Shown here: positions 15,691 through 25,374 of the stretch, piece by piece | How the letters are laid out: each line of letters opens with the position of its first letter | Numbering within the stretch: position 1 is the first letter of the stretch | Assembly (NCBI GenBank): GCA_020721865.1 | Contig: DYLW01000023.1 | Coordinates: forward strand, 1 to 40,676 | DNA length: 40,676 nucleotides | Reading direction: 5' to 3' | Origin: Leptospira biflexa | GTDB taxonomy: Bacteria > Spirochaetota > Leptospiria > Turneriellales > DYLW01 | Position numbers and translations under genes: made by a program | The notes under the pieces: model-generated | Databases searched by the model: none | What the model was told of the DNA's origin: nothing | What the model saw: only the letters and a program-made list of their open reading frames with translations

Positions 15691-17601
15691 ATGTTAGATG
15701 CAAAAATTCCTGAAGGTCCTTTAAGTGAAAAGTGGACAAAAAGAAAATTTGAATTAAAACTGGTTAACGCCGCCAATAAACGTAAGTATGAGGTGATTGT
15801 GGTGGGAACCGGATTAGCTGGTGCCGCTGCCGCTGCCAGTATGGGTGAGCTTGGGTACAACGTAAAAGTATTCTGCTACCAGGACAGCCCCCGTCGGGCT
15901 CACAGTATTGCAGCCCAGGGCGGTATCAACGCTGCAAAGAATTATACCAATGATGGGGACAGTATATTCCGCCTGTTTTATGACACCATTAAGGGTGGAG
16001 ACTACCGTGCACGGGAGGCAAACGTCTACCGTCTGGCCGAAGTGAGCAATAATATTATTGATCAGTCCGTAGCCCAGGGCGTTCCTTTCGCAAGGGAATA
16101 CGGTGGAACTCTGGATAACCGTTCCTTTGGTGGAGCCCAAGTCTCCCGTACATTTTATGCAAGAGGTCAAACCGGCCAACAGCTTCTCTTGGGTGCATAC
16201 GCATCCTTGAACAAGCAAATTCATGCGGGCAACGTGAAGGTGTATAGCCGTCACGAAATGATGGATTTGGTTCTGATTGATGGCCATGCCAAGGGAATCA
16301 TCGTCCGGGATATGATCTCCGGAGAAATCAAGAAGTTTTCCGCTAACGCAGTGGTTCTGGCAACCGGTGGTTATGGAAACGTATTCTATTTGTCCACCAA
16401 CGCAAAAGGTTCCAACGGATCGGGGATATGGAAAGCATACAAAAAGGGAGCCTTCTTTGGAAATCCCAGTTTTACCCAGATCCACCCCACCTGTATTCCG
16501 GTTTCCGGAGAGTACCAGTCCAAATTGACTCTGATGAGCGAAAGTCTGCGGAATGATGGACGGGTATGGGCACCCAAAAAAGCCGGGGATAACCGTCGCC
16601 CTGATGAAATACCGGAAGAAGAAAGAGATTATTTTTTGGAAAGGAAATACCCATCTTTTGGAAACTTGGTTCCCCGAGACGTTGCAGCACGCAACATCAA
16701 GGAAGTCTGCGACGAAGGAAGAGGCATTGGACAAACTAAAACGGCTGTTTATCTGGATTTTGCTGATGCCATCCAACGTCTGGGGAAAGGTGTCATAGAA
16801 AACCGTTATGGAAATCTTTTTGATATGTACCAGATGATCAACGCAGAGAATCCTTATGAAGTACCCATGATGATTTATCCTGCAGTTCACTACGTCATGG
16901 GCGGTCTCTGGGTGGATTATAATCTGATGAGTACCATTCCAGGGTTGTTTGTTCTGGGAGAAGCCAATTTCTCCGACCATGGAGCGAACCGTCTGGGGGC
17001 AAGTGCCCTGATGCAGGGGCTTGCTGATGGCTACTTTATCATACCTTATACCATCGGTGGATATCTGGCCGGCCTTGGGTTTGAGAAAGTGGATACCAAG
17101 CATGGTTCTTTTGATGCTGCAGAAAAAGAAGTTAATGATCGCATCCAACGGATGTTTTCTGTTAAAGGGACCAAAACATCGGAAGATTATAACCGGGATC
17201 TTTACAAGATCATGTGGAACAAAGTGGGAATGGCCAGGGATAAAAAAGGTCTGGAAAGTGCAATTTCCGATCTCAACGCAATGAAGGAAGATTTCTGGAA
17301 AAATATTAAAATCCCCGGTTCCCCCAATGAGCTGAACCAGTATTTTGAGAAAACCTGGAGACTTTCCGATTTTATTGAGCTGGGTGCCCTGATGGCAAGA
17401 GACGCTCTTCACAGAGAAGAAAGTTGCGGCGGTCACTTCCGGGTGGAACACCAGACGGAAGAAGGCGAAGCCAAAAGGGATGATGAAAACTTCGCTTATG
17501 TTGCCGCGTGGGAATACAAAGGTGAAAACGCGAATGACCAGCTCCACAAAGAAGAGCTGAAGTTTGAAAATGTCAAGCTGACGCAAAGAAGCTACAAGTA
17601 A
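15691..17601 (+). CDS. sdhA: SdhA, succinate dehydrogenase/fumarate reductase flavoprotein
   Basis: This 636-aa catalytic subunit oxidises succinate to fumarate (or the reverse) with covalent FAD. The dinucleotide-binding loop is [10 protein letters not shown] (residues 39-48). The predicted FAD-linking histidine is H71 in [11 protein letters not shown]. Substrate-site segments are visible in [17 protein letters not shown] and the C-terminal [14 protein letters not shown]. Size and sequence fit the type-B subgroup of Bacteroidetes and Leptospira. AAGGAG lies 7 nt before the ATG. The complex sits on the cytoplasmic face of the inner membrane and feeds quinone; direction of use in vivo cannot be read from the sequence. 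Confidence 0.96.
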   Translation: MLDAKIPEGPLSEKWTKRKFELKLVNAANKRKYEVIVVGTGLAGAAAAASMGELGYNVKVFCYQDSPRRAHSIAAQGGINAAKNYTNDGDSIFRLFYDTIKGGDYRAREANVYRLAEVSNNIIDQSVAQGVPFAREYGGTLDNRSFGGAQVSRTFYARGQTGQQLLLGAYASLNKQIHAGNVKVYSRHEMMDLVLIDGHAKGIIVRDMISGEIKKFSANAVVLATGGYGNVFYLSTNAKGSNGSGIWKAYKKGAFFGNPSFTQIHPTCIPVSGEYQSKLTLMSESLRNDGRVWAPKKAGDNRRPDEIPEEERDYFLERKYPSFGNLVPRDVAARNIKEVCDEGRGIGQTKTAVYLDFADAIQRLGKGVIENRYGNLFDMYQMINAENPYEVPMMIYPAVHYVMGGLWVDYNLMSTIPGLFVLGEANFSDHGANRLGASALMQGLADGYFIIPYTIGGYLAGLGFEKVDTKHGSFDAAEKEVNDRIQRMFSVKGTKTSEDYNRDLYKIMWNKVGMARDKKGLESAISDLNAMKEDFWKNIKIPGSPNELNQYFEKTWRLSDFIELGALMARDALHREESCGGHFRVEHQTEEGEAKRDDENFAYVAAWEYKGENANDQLHKEELKFENVKLTQRSYK

Positions 17602-17612
17602 AAGAGGAAGCC

Positions 17613-18359
17613 ATGGAAATAACATTAAAAGTCTGGAGACAGAAAAACGCCCAGTCCAAAGGTAACTTTGAGACATACAAATTGGATAATGTTAACTCTC
17701 ACATGTCCTTTCTGGAAATGCTGGATGTTTTGAATGAACAGTTAATAAAAAATGGAAAAGAACCCGTAGCGTTTGATCACGACTGCCGGGAGGGAATCTG
17801 CGGAGCCTGCGGATTATACATTAACGGAAGACCCCACGGCCCGGTCAAAGGAACCACCTGCCAGCTTCACATGCGTGTTTTCAAAGACGGGGATAAAATT
17901 GTGGTGGAGCCATGGAGAGCGAAAGCATTTCCCGTGGTCAAAGATCTTATTGTGGACAGAACCGCCTATGATAAAATTCTGCATGCTGGTGGTTATATTA
18001 CGCAGAAGATTGGATCTGCCATGGATGCCAATTCCATTCTGATTGGGAAAGACATTGCCGAGTCAGCGATGGATGCGGCGGAGTGTATTGGATGCGGTGC
18101 CTGTGTGGCCGCTTGTAAAAATGCGTCCGCCATGCTGTTTGTATCCGCAAAGGTTTCCCATCTGGCACTGTTACCCCAGGGCAAGCCGGAAAAAGCCCGC
18201 CGCGTGCTGAACATGCTGGATGCTATGAAAGAGCATGGGTTTGGTAACTGCACCAACACCTATGCCTGTGAAGCGGAATGCCCCAAAGGTGTTTCCATTT
18301 CCCACATAGCCCGCATGAACAGAGAGTATATTGCGGCAACATTTGGATCAGAAGTATAA
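17613..18359 (+). CDS. sdhB: SdhB, iron-sulfur subunit of succinate dehydrogenase
   Basis: This 248-aa electron-transfer subunit links SdhA to SdhC. Cysteine groups for the three clusters are visible: [10 protein letters not shown] (2Fe-2S, about residues 59-68), [11 protein letters not shown] (4Fe-4S, about 162-172) and the downstream CTNTYAC / CEAECPKG region that completes the 4Fe-4S and 3Fe-4S clusters. An AGAGGAAG ribosome-binding site precedes the ATG, 11 nt after sdhA. It is the last gene of sdhCAB: its stop codon lies inside the 5' arm of a strong terminator hairpin. Confidence 0.95.
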   Translation: MEITLKVWRQKNAQSKGNFETYKLDNVNSHMSFLEMLDVLNEQLIKNGKEPVAFDHDCREGICGACGLYINGRPHGPVKGTTCQLHMRVFKDGDKIVVEPWRAKAFPVVKDLIVDRTAYDKILHAGGYITQKIGSAMDANSILIGKDIAESAMDAAECIGCGACVAACKNASAMLFVSAKVSHLALLPQGKPEKARRVLNMLDAMKEHGFGNCTNTYACEAECPKGVSISHIARMNREYIAATFGSEV

Positions 18360-18380
18360 GCGAAAGCTTATACTTCTTTT
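18351..18380 (+). terminator. Intrinsic terminator of sdhCAB, overlapping the sdhB stop codon
   Basis: GAAGTATAAGC and GCTTATACTTC form a perfect 11-bp stem around a GAAA tetraloop, followed directly by TTTTAAT. The TAA stop of sdhB (18357-18359) is inside the left arm. This is a canonical Rho-independent terminator in which the coding end doubles as stem, so sdhB's last codons are constrained. It separates sdhCAB from the cyclophilin gene, whose start is only 8-32 nt further on. Confidence 0.88.
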
Positions 18381-18387
18381 AATACTT

Positions 18388-19275
18388 ATGCGAATAGTCA
18401 CAATAAAAAAAATGTATGTACAGGGAGTAGCCATTGGGCTTTCCCTGGCATTCACTATGGGTTTCTTGTATGCGTGCAAAAAAGGAATCCCCTCCAAAAA
18501 GGAAATTATGAGTCAATTAGAAGAAAAACCCCGGAATGAAAAAAATCCGTTTGTGGCCATTGAAACCAATCATGGAACCATTATAGCGGAACTTTATCGC
18601 GAAGCGGCCCCCAAAACAGTGGAAAATTTCATCGGACTGGCAACAGGCACCCGCGAGTTCACTGATTCCCGGAGCGGGAAAAAGGAAAAAAAGCCCTATT
18701 ACAATAATGTGATATTCCATCGCATTATTTCTGGTTTTATGATACAGGGCGGGGATATTCTGGGTAATGGCACCGGAGGGCCGGGTTACCAGTTTGAGGA
18801 TGAAATTAATGCCGATGACTTTGGTCTGGACAAGCTGAAACTCTCCCAAGCACAGAGTTATATTCAGGACAGCCACATCCGGATGGTACTATTCAATCGT
18901 CTGAATATCAAATCCCAGGAAGACTTGGAGAAAAAGCGCCCTCTTCTGGATGCAGAGTATAAAAAAATTCTGGATTTATCCGTGAAAGAATTTCTGACAG
19001 AAGCCGGTTATACATATAATTCCTCGCTGAAATCCTTTCCCAATGAGAAATACACCCTTTCCATGGCCAATGCGGGTCCCAACACAAACGGGAGCCAGTT
19101 TTTTATCAACACCGCCGATAATTCCTTTCTGAACGGCAAGCATACTGTTTTTGGGAAAGTATTGAAAGGTCGCGAGATTGTGGACGCCATAGAAAAAGTG
19201 AAAACCAATCCCTCCAATAACAAACCACTGGAAGATGTGGTCATCAAGTGCATCTCTTCCCTGCCTGAAGATTAA
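18388..19275 (+). CDS. Lipoprotein cyclophilin-type peptidyl-prolyl isomerase
   Basis: This 295-aa protein catalyses cis-trans isomerisation of prolyl bonds, presumably in the periplasm. It starts with a charged n-region (MRIVTIKK), a hydrophobic stretch and a lipobox FLYAC (C30). The cyclophilin core is split: VIFHRIISGFMIQGGD and GTGGPGYQFEDEI come first, then an insert of about 75 residues, then LSMANAGPNTNGSQFFIN and GKHTVFGKV. ATG 18388 is preferred over 18412 because only it supplies positive charges to the signal peptide; neither has a clear ribosome-binding site. It follows the sdh terminator and overlaps argC by one base. Confidence 0.88.
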   Translation: MRIVTIKKMYVQGVAIGLSLAFTMGFLYACKKGIPSKKEIMSQLEEKPRNEKNPFVAIETNHGTIIAELYREAAPKTVENFIGLATGTREFTDSRSGKKEKKPYYNNVIFHRIISGFMIQGGDILGNGTGGPGYQFEDEINADDFGLDKLKLSQAQSYIQDSHIRMVLFNRLNIKSQEDLEKKRPLLDAEYKKILDLSVKEFLTEAGYTYNSSLKSFPNEKYTLSMANAGPNTNGSQFFINTADNSFLNGKHTVFGKVLKGREIVDAIEKVKTNPSNNKPLEDVVIKCISSLPED

Positions 19276-20315
19276 TGATAAACATTGCTATTATCGGAGC
19301 GGGGGGGTTCACCGGACAGGAATTGATTCGGATATTCGCATCCCGCACGGATGTCCGCTTACAGAAAATTACATCCAATGAATACGCCGGGAAAACTCTT
19401 ATGGAAATTTTTCCCGCCCTTGCGTTAGGAGAATTGAAACATCTGGTTTTTGAAAACCACCCGGAGAACCCTGAGTCGTTACAATCCATGGATTTTGTAT
19501 TCCTGGCCACTCCAGACAATGTTTCCATGTACTGGGCAAACGCATTGCAGGGACGCGGGGTAAAGGTAATTGATATCTCCGGTGCCTTCCGCCTGAAAGA
19601 CAAGGCCGTCTGGGAAAAATTTTATGGGATGGAACATACCGCTTTTGGACTCATGGATTCTGCCGTTTATGGGCTCACAGAAAAATACCGGGAACAGATA
19701 AAGAACGCATCCCTGATTGCAAACCCTGGTTGCTACCCTTCCTCTGTTTTATTGCCCTTTTATTTTTTGCGGGATTTTCTTGGTTTATTTGAAGAAAGCG
19801 TCATCATTGATTCCAAATCCGGAACCAGCGGAGCCGGTGGAAGGAAAGAAAAGGACAGTTTGGGCTATTCCACCGTATATGAAAATTTTCGGGCATACCG
19901 GATTGAAGCCCACCAGCACCAGCCGGAAATGGAGCAGGAAATCAACAACCTGTCCGGAAACCGCTTTAAAGTGCGATTCACCCCGCACCTGCTTCCGGTG
20001 TTCCGGGGAATTTACACTGTTGCTTATATGAAACCCAAATCCCTGCCTGCCGTGGACATGAGCAAGATAAAAAACACCGTAAAGGCATATCTGGACAAGG
20101 AACCTTTTGTGCGGTTTTATGATAACCCCAATGACCTGCAGTTAAAGAATGTGCAGAATACCAATTTTTTGGATTTTTCCCTGCATTTGGACGTTCATGC
20201 CGGAATTTTTATCCTCCTGAGCGTGGTGGACAATCTTCGCAAAGGAGCAGCCGGCAGTGCGGTACAAAATATGAATATTATGATGGGTGCTCCGGAAACC
20301 CTGGGATTACTATGA
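19275..20315 (+). CDS. argC: ArgC, N-acetyl-gamma-glutamyl-phosphate reductase
   Basis: This 346-aa cytoplasmic enzyme reduces N-acetylglutamyl phosphate to the semialdehyde with NADPH in arginine synthesis. The nucleotide loop is IGAGGFTGQE (residues 7-16). The catalytic cysteine is C153 in ANPGCYPS. SGTSGAGG and the later HQHQPEM segment, with its conserved His, complete the active site. Length is typical. The ATG overlaps the cyclophilin stop (TAATGA) and its own stop overlaps the next gene by 4 nt. The partner argJ is in this window at 36545, in a different operon. Confidence 0.95.
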   Translation: MINIAIIGAGGFTGQELIRIFASRTDVRLQKITSNEYAGKTLMEIFPALALGELKHLVFENHPENPESLQSMDFVFLATPDNVSMYWANALQGRGVKVIDISGAFRLKDKAVWEKFYGMEHTAFGLMDSAVYGLTEKYREQIKNASLIANPGCYPSSVLLPFYFLRDFLGLFEESVIIDSKSGTSGAGGRKEKDSLGYSTVYENFRAYRIEAHQHQPEMEQEINNLSGNRFKVRFTPHLLPVFRGIYTVAYMKPKSLPAVDMSKIKNTVKAYLDKEPFVRFYDNPNDLQLKNVQNTNFLDFSLHLDVHAGIFILLSVVDNLRKGAAGSAVQNMNIMMGAPETLGLL

Positions 20316-20836
20316 AGCGGATTATCATGATCCGGCATGCCAAATCGGACTGGGGAGATGAAAGACTGGAGGATTTTGAGCGTCCTCTGAATAAAAGAGG
20401 CCAGAAAGATGCCCCGTTTATGGGAGAACTTCTGAAAAAAGCTGATATCCGGCCAGATATAATTCTGACATCCCCTGCTATCCGGGCTTTGGATACGGCA
20501 AAGGCCATCCAGAAAGCTTATAAGCCGTCCGATGTGGAATTAAAAAAAATAGATACATTTTATCCTGGCAATATCCAGACTTTCCGGGATACTTTGAAAA
20601 AACTGGATAATTCCCTGGAAACGGTGTTCATAGTGGGCCACAATCCTGCCATGGAATCCTTTCTGGAGGATCTTCTTACCGGCTCGTTTCTTTCTGTAAA
20701 ATTCCCCACCGCAGGGACGGCCATGATTGCCCTTTCTGTGGATAAGTGGAAAGATATGACAGAAGCAAAGGGAGAATTACACTGGTTTCTTACCCCCAAA
20801 ACTGCTCGGAAAATGTTCGCTCTGGAAATACCGTAA
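20312..20836 (+). CDS. SixA-like histidine phosphatase
   Basis: This 174-aa protein belongs to the RHG (phosphoglycerate-mutase-like) superfamily. The catalytic motif is RHAKSDW with phospho-accepting H9, followed by RPLNKRGQKDAP, SPAIRALDTA and the second catalytic histidine in VGHNPAM. SixA dephosphorylates His-containing phosphotransfer proteins; other small members act on different phospho-substrates, so the target here is not certain. It is translationally coupled to argC by an ATGA overlap, though no functional link to arginine synthesis is evident. Confidence 0.88.
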   Translation: MKRIIMIRHAKSDWGDERLEDFERPLNKRGQKDAPFMGELLKKADIRPDIILTSPAIRALDTAKAIQKAYKPSDVELKKIDTFYPGNIQTFRDTLKKLDNSLETVFIVGHNPAMESFLEDLLTGSFLSVKFPTAGTAMIALSVDKWKDMTEAKGELHWFLTPKTARKMFALEIP

Positions 20837-20983
20837 AGCATCACTTTCTTATAGCCAGCCCAAATATTGATTGACGGTGCGACTTTTTTTTAATTCCTTG
20901 TAACCCAACGCGCAGAAAACTACTTTTACCGGAAAGATGGAATCAACTAACGTTCACGGGAATAAAAAAAGGGAAGAGGAATC

Positions 20984-23743
20984 ATGGAGCAGACCACGTC
21001 ACCAACACAGATAGAAACCAGGATACAAAATCAGTTCAATGAAGAAAAGTGGACAAGAATTTCCGCTAAAGACATCAGTATATCCAGATTTAAGCTTCTT
21101 GATGAAATTATTCAGGAATCCAGAAACTCTGATAATTTTGATTTTTTGATTAATGAGTCTAAAAACCACATTATGGAATACGAGCCCTCCGTAGCTGCCC
21201 GCTACTTTCTGGGTATGGTGGCATTGGAGCAGAACCGGCCTGATGATTCCTATCACCTGAAACATCTTCTGGACCAGTTCCAGGATGCCTCCAAATGGGC
21301 GGTTGTGGATTATCTGGCGGATAAAATGCTGGCGGTAACCGAATACCGTACCATTATCCGTGCCAAAGCCGTTGCTCTGGAAAAGCTGGGAAAAAATAAG
21401 GAATTGATCCCTGTCCTGGAAAAACTGGCTACTCTGGACAGAAAAAATCCGGACATTGCACTTAAATATGCAGATGCCATCATCAATGAAGATATAGATA
21501 AAGCGGTAACGTTTTATAAACAGGCAGTGGAAATCTACGCTAAAAATGTCCAGATTGAAAAATTGCGAAATGTATGGAATAAACTTGTTGAATTGATTCC
21601 AGAAGATTTTTCCTTTTTCCGGAAGATTGAACGTATATTAAGCGGACACCGCCAGAAAGAAATTCTGGCCGATCTTTACGTACAGCTTGCTTATGTGTAT
21701 ATAAAAAATGATGACATTGAAAATATAATTTTTCTGAGCAAAAAAGTATTGGAATATAATCCCAATTATACCAGATTTAAAAACGAACTTATCAAAGCTT
21801 ATAAAATTAAATACAAGGACCACTCTCTTCTGGAAGATTTTATTAAATACTCCGGATTAATGTCCAATAAAAAAAATATACGGAACGCCATCCAGAGCTT
21901 TGAAACCAATATTGTATTTGATAAAGGAAATTATGTATTCCACCGCTCCTGGGGCGTGGGCAAAATCATCGAACTGAATACCAGTGACACCGTTATAGAT
22001 TTCTCCGATAAAAAATCCCATAAAATGGATATCCAGATGGCGTTGAAGTCCCTCAAGCCTCTGAAAGAAAACCACTTCTGGGTTTATCAATATGAAAAAC
22101 CGGATGAGCTGAAGAGGATTTTTGAGGAGGATTTGGTTCAATTCTTCAAAATATTATTAGCATCCTTCTCCAATTCTATCACTCTGAGTGAAATTAAATC
22201 TGAACTCTGCGATAAATATGTTCCCACAGAAGAATGGTCAAAATGGTGGGCAAAAGCCAGACCGGAAATTTTGAAGGATGACCTCATTGGAATTTCTCCT
22301 CAAAAAAAGGATACTCTGGAACTTTATGATATCCCCATCACCTTTTCTGACCGGATTATTGAAAAATTTCAGGGAGCATCCTCCTTTGATGAAAGAATAA
22401 ACGCCACCCTGGATGCCCTGAAAGATAAAGCCAATGGTGTGGATGCTCTGGAATATATCACTCCGTTTTTCAAAGACAGCGTCAAATCCATAGATTTTGC
22501 AGAAGCCAGTAAGAGTGTATGGATTCTGGATATGATCCGGGAGGCACTGGATGACAGCGATGAAGAAGAATATTACCAACTGGAATCCAGAGATAAATTA
22601 ATTGCAGCGTTGCAGGATATGACTGTGGATGAAATTTCCCGGATGAATGAAAATCTGAAAAATCCGGAGTTGAAAAAAGCTCATATAAAATGGATTAAAA
22701 CCTATTATGGCGAATGGGAAAAGGTGTATCTGGAATTGCTTTTCCACATGCCCATTAAAATCCATAAATATCTTATGAGTGATCTGATCACAGAGGATAA
22801 AAATTCCACCATACAGGAATTCATCCATCGGCTGAAAAAAAACTCCAAGGATTTCATTGAAATATTCCTATGGACTTTGAAGAATGTAGTCAATGAAAAC
22901 TGGAAAGTTGATTCTTCAGAAAAGGAAGAACTTCTTATCACCTATTTCCGGTTGCTGAAAACAATAGCCAAAGTGGAAAAGAAAGGTACCAAATTAAAAA
23001 ATGCAGCCAGAGATTTTATCACAGGTTCTGGAAGCAAAGAATTTTTACGTGTCCTTCAGGAAAATTCCGCTGGGCAAGCCCGGAAATTTCTGGGTTTGTT
23101 GTCCGATGTTCCTTATCTGTCCGACAGTGAAAAAGAAAAATTCTCCGGATGGCTGCGGGAACAATTCTCTGATCATTTTGAAAATTCCGTGGAGGGTGAT
23201 TCCGGAAAAGAAGCATCCCCTGATTTTCTGGAAGAAACCGAGAAAAAAGGTCTTACCTTCGCCAGTACCAACGGAATCGCATCCCTGAAAAATGAACTGG
23301 ATCATCTGGTGAAAGTGGAAATCCCGGATAACTCCCGGGAAATCGGGCATGCCCAAGAAAAAGGAGACCTCCGGGAAAATGCGGAATATAAGGCCGCATT
23401 GGAGCGGCAGACCATCCTGCAGGCAACCGTAACCAAACTGGAAGAGCAGATTAAGAAAATTCGGGTCATCACCTCGGATAATATTGATTTGGAAAGAGTA
23501 AATCCAGGATGTCGCGTTCGACTCAAAGATAAGACCACCGGAGATATTTTTTCCTATACTGTCATGGACCAGTACGATGCCGATGTGGATAAAGGTATCA
23601 TTTCATATAAATCCCCTCTGGGCAAAGCACTCCTGGGACATAAACCATCGGAAACGGCGGTATTTGAAATGGGGGGAGAAAAGAGGGAATTGGAAGTGAT
23701 TTCCATTGAAAAAGCTGTGGACAAAAACGGAAATCTTTTATAA
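20984..23743 (+). CDS. greA: GreA, long spirochaete-type transcript cleavage factor
   Basis: This 919-aa protein ends in a full GreA (about 750-919). The coiled-coil tip that enters the RNA polymerase secondary channel keeps both acidic residues, D795 and E798, in GDLRENAEY, so it should stimulate cleavage of backtracked RNA. The first roughly 300 residues look helical and repeat-like (TPR-like pairs). At about 310-370 the segment KGNYVFHRSWGVGKIIEL ... VIDFSDKK resembles the Tudor-like fold of CarD-type RNA polymerase interactors. Ordinary GreA is about 160 aa; extended forms of this size are known in treponemes and leptospires. GGAAGAGG precedes the ATG. A 147-bp gap upstream has no clear promoter beyond a TTGACG. 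Confidence 0.93.
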   Translation: MEQTTSPTQIETRIQNQFNEEKWTRISAKDISISRFKLLDEIIQESRNSDNFDFLINESKNHIMEYEPSVAARYFLGMVALEQNRPDDSYHLKHLLDQFQDASKWAVVDYLADKMLAVTEYRTIIRAKAVALEKLGKNKELIPVLEKLATLDRKNPDIALKYADAIINEDIDKAVTFYKQAVEIYAKNVQIEKLRNVWNKLVELIPEDFSFFRKIERILSGHRQKEILADLYVQLAYVYIKNDDIENIIFLSKKVLEYNPNYTRFKNELIKAYKIKYKDHSLLEDFIKYSGLMSNKKNIRNAIQSFETNIVFDKGNYVFHRSWGVGKIIELNTSDTVIDFSDKKSHKMDIQMALKSLKPLKENHFWVYQYEKPDELKRIFEEDLVQFFKILLASFSNSITLSEIKSELCDKYVPTEEWSKWWAKARPEILKDDLIGISPQKKDTLELYDIPITFSDRIIEKFQGASSFDERINATLDALKDKANGVDALEYITPFFKDSVKSIDFAEASKSVWILDMIREALDDSDEEEYYQLESRDKLIAALQDMTVDEISRMNENLKNPELKKAHIKWIKTYYGEWEKVYLELLFHMPIKIHKYLMSDLITEDKNSTIQEFIHRLKKNSKDFIEIFLWTLKNVVNENWKVDSSEKEELLITYFRLLKTIAKVEKKGTKLKNAARDFITGSGSKEFLRVLQENSAGQARKFLGLLSDVPYLSDSEKEKFSGWLREQFSDHFENSVEGDSGKEASPDFLEETEKKGLTFASTNGIASLKNELDHLVKVEIPDNSREIGHAQEKGDLRENAEYKAALERQTILQATVTKLEEQIKKIRVITSDNIDLERVNPGCRVRLKDKTTGDIFSYTVMDQYDADVDKGIISYKSPLGKALLGHKPSETAVFEMGGEKRELEVISIEKAVDKNGNLL

Positions 23744-23750
23744 CTGGGTT

Positions 23751-24617
23751 ATGCCAAAAATTTTTACTGCATCATTGTTTGGTTTCCTGAGACATGGCCT
23801 TTTGTATCTGGTGGCAGGCATTGTTTTTATCCCAAATACTCGTACTTACGGGCAAAGTCTTCTGGATACGCTGGAAGAGGATAACAAACGAAAGGAAGAG
23901 ACACCCAATATACCATATTCCGCTTATGAGTTGATGGAGATCGTATCCAAAAATCTGGAGTATCCCTTTGGCCTCACCAAGATACAGTTTACCATTACCA
24001 ATAAAGCAGGGAATGTCATATCATATAAAGTGAGCTTATACCACAAGGAAAGAAATTCCCTGATAACTTTTGATTCCGTCAGCAAAGGACGTCTCATAAA
24101 AATCCTGATAAATGACAATGGTCAGAATGTTTATATGTATGACCAGTTGACAAAAATGTTATATCATAAAAGATCCATGGATAAATTTGAAAATATTTTG
24201 TTTTCCGGATTTTCTTTCCATGATATTGCTAATCTCCCTTTTCTGAATAACTATACCCCTCGGATTGCCGGATATGACCAGATTGGGGGAAAACGGCTTC
24301 TGAAGGTGGAAAATATTCCTTTAGACAGGGGACTGTACTCACGTCTGGATGTATTTGTGGATCCGGAAAGGAATTACCGGGTTGCCCGGATTGACTATTA
24401 CGATAAAAATGGTACTCTCTGGAAGAATATGAATGTGATCTATAAAGACCTGCCCGTCCGAACAAAGGACGCCATCATCCTGAACAAAGATTTTGCCGCA
24501 CAACTGGAAATGGCAGATTTGTCCGCGGGTACCATCACTTATTTTGAAATGCTTCTGAACGATAAAAACATACGGATAGACAATTCACTGTTTGACCGGC
24601 AAAACATTGAGAAATAA
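23751..24617 (+). CDS. LolA-like 'outer membrane lipoprotein-sorting' protein
   Basis: This 288-aa protein has an N-terminal hydrophobic export signal (about residues 8-28, cleavage likely near TYG). The body follows the LolA-like beta-half-barrel pattern: SYKVSLYHKERNSLITFDS, GRLIKILINDNGQNVYMYD and FSGFSFHDIANL, the last matching the 'sfmGsdfsyeDl' region of this family. Members are periplasmic and are thought to bind lipids or lipoproteins; the specific role is unproven. ATG 23751 is 7 nt past the greA stop; the frame extends further up within greA. It overlaps rsmE by up to 26 nt. Confidence 0.75.
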   Translation: MPKIFTASLFGFLRHGLLYLVAGIVFIPNTRTYGQSLLDTLEEDNKRKEETPNIPYSAYELMEIVSKNLEYPFGLTKIQFTITNKAGNVISYKVSLYHKERNSLITFDSVSKGRLIKILINDNGQNVYMYDQLTKMLYHKRSMDKFENILFSGFSFHDIANLPFLNNYTPRIAGYDQIGGKRLLKVENIPLDRGLYSRLDVFVDPERNYRVARIDYYDKNGTLWKNMNVIYKDLPVRTKDAIILNKDFAAQLEMADLSAGTITYFEMLLNDKNIRIDNSLFDRQNIEK

Positions 24618-25362
24618 TGGTTTAACAGAAAAAGACTTTTTTATCCTTTCTCTGGAAGAGTACCAGACGCTTTCCAGAAGCGGAAGAATGAAGCTTCCTT
24701 CCCGTCATATCCATCATTTCCGGAATGTCCGTCGCACATCGGGTATACGTCAGATTTTTCTGGGCAACGGCGATGGGGGGATTCTTCCTGCCACTCTCAG
24801 AGAGGATAATACTCTGGAAACAACCGGGGAAGAGTTACTCCATGCCCCTCCCCCGGTTCGTATTCATCTGGCCCAGGCTATGGTGGAGAAGAAACAGATG
24901 GAATCCATTATCCACAAGATGGTGGAAGCCGGAGCAGCCACGGCCACTTTTTTTTACTCCGATTATTCCCAAGGAAACCATCCCTGGCAGGAAGAACGAG
25001 TTTTTTTATGGAGGGAAAATGCCGGTATGCAGGCAAAATCCGCATTTCTGCCCAGTATCAGGTTATCCACGGGAAATCTGATTTCTGTCATTGATGAACT
25101 CCGGAATAATTTTCCCGCAATTTCCATTTTTTGGGGGGACTGGACAGAAGAAGCACACCCGGAGAAAATTCCTCTTTCCACGGATTATCTTTTTATCAAC
25201 GGTCCGGAAGGCGGATGGAGCAATCCGGAGAAAGATTTGTTAAAAAGAAATTTTCCCCCCGTGTCCTTTTCTGATAATGTTCTCAAAAGTGAAACAGCGG
25301 CTTTGGCCGGCATACTATTTGCCCGGTTTATGGCGGATAAAATGCCAAAATCGGAAAAATAA
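24592..25362 (+). CDS. rsmE: RsmE, 16S rRNA m3U1498 methyltransferase
   Basis: This protein of about 256 aa methylates U1498 of 16S rRNA using SAM. The N-terminal PUA-like domain includes RHIHHFRNVRRTSG. The C-terminal SPOUT/trefoil-knot domain carries INGPEGGWSNPE and VLKSETAALAG, the SAM-binding signature of RsmE. The middle QAMVEKKQMESIIHKMVEAGA is also diagnostic. Start is uncertain: TTG 24592 or TTG 24607 both overlap the preceding gene, and the first ATG (24685) would remove the start of the PUA domain. It is followed by thiS after 12 nt. Confidence 0.9.
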   Translation: MTGKTLRNNGLTEKDFFILSLEEYQTLSRSGRMKLPSRHIHHFRNVRRTSGIRQIFLGNGDGGILPATLREDNTLETTGEELLHAPPPVRIHLAQAMVEKKQMESIIHKMVEAGAATATFFYSDYSQGNHPWQEERVFLWRENAGMQAKSAFLPSIRLSTGNLISVIDELRNNFPAISIFWGDWTEEAHPEKIPLSTDYLFINGPEGGWSNPEKDLLKRNFPPVSFSDNVLKSETAALAGILFARFMADKMPKSEK

Positions 25363-25374
25363 GAAGAGAAATCT

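Noticed and set aside
20837..20983. Terminator or promoter in the sixA-greA gap
   Set aside because: There is a T8 run without a supporting stem and a TTGACG without a matching -10, so neither call is supported.
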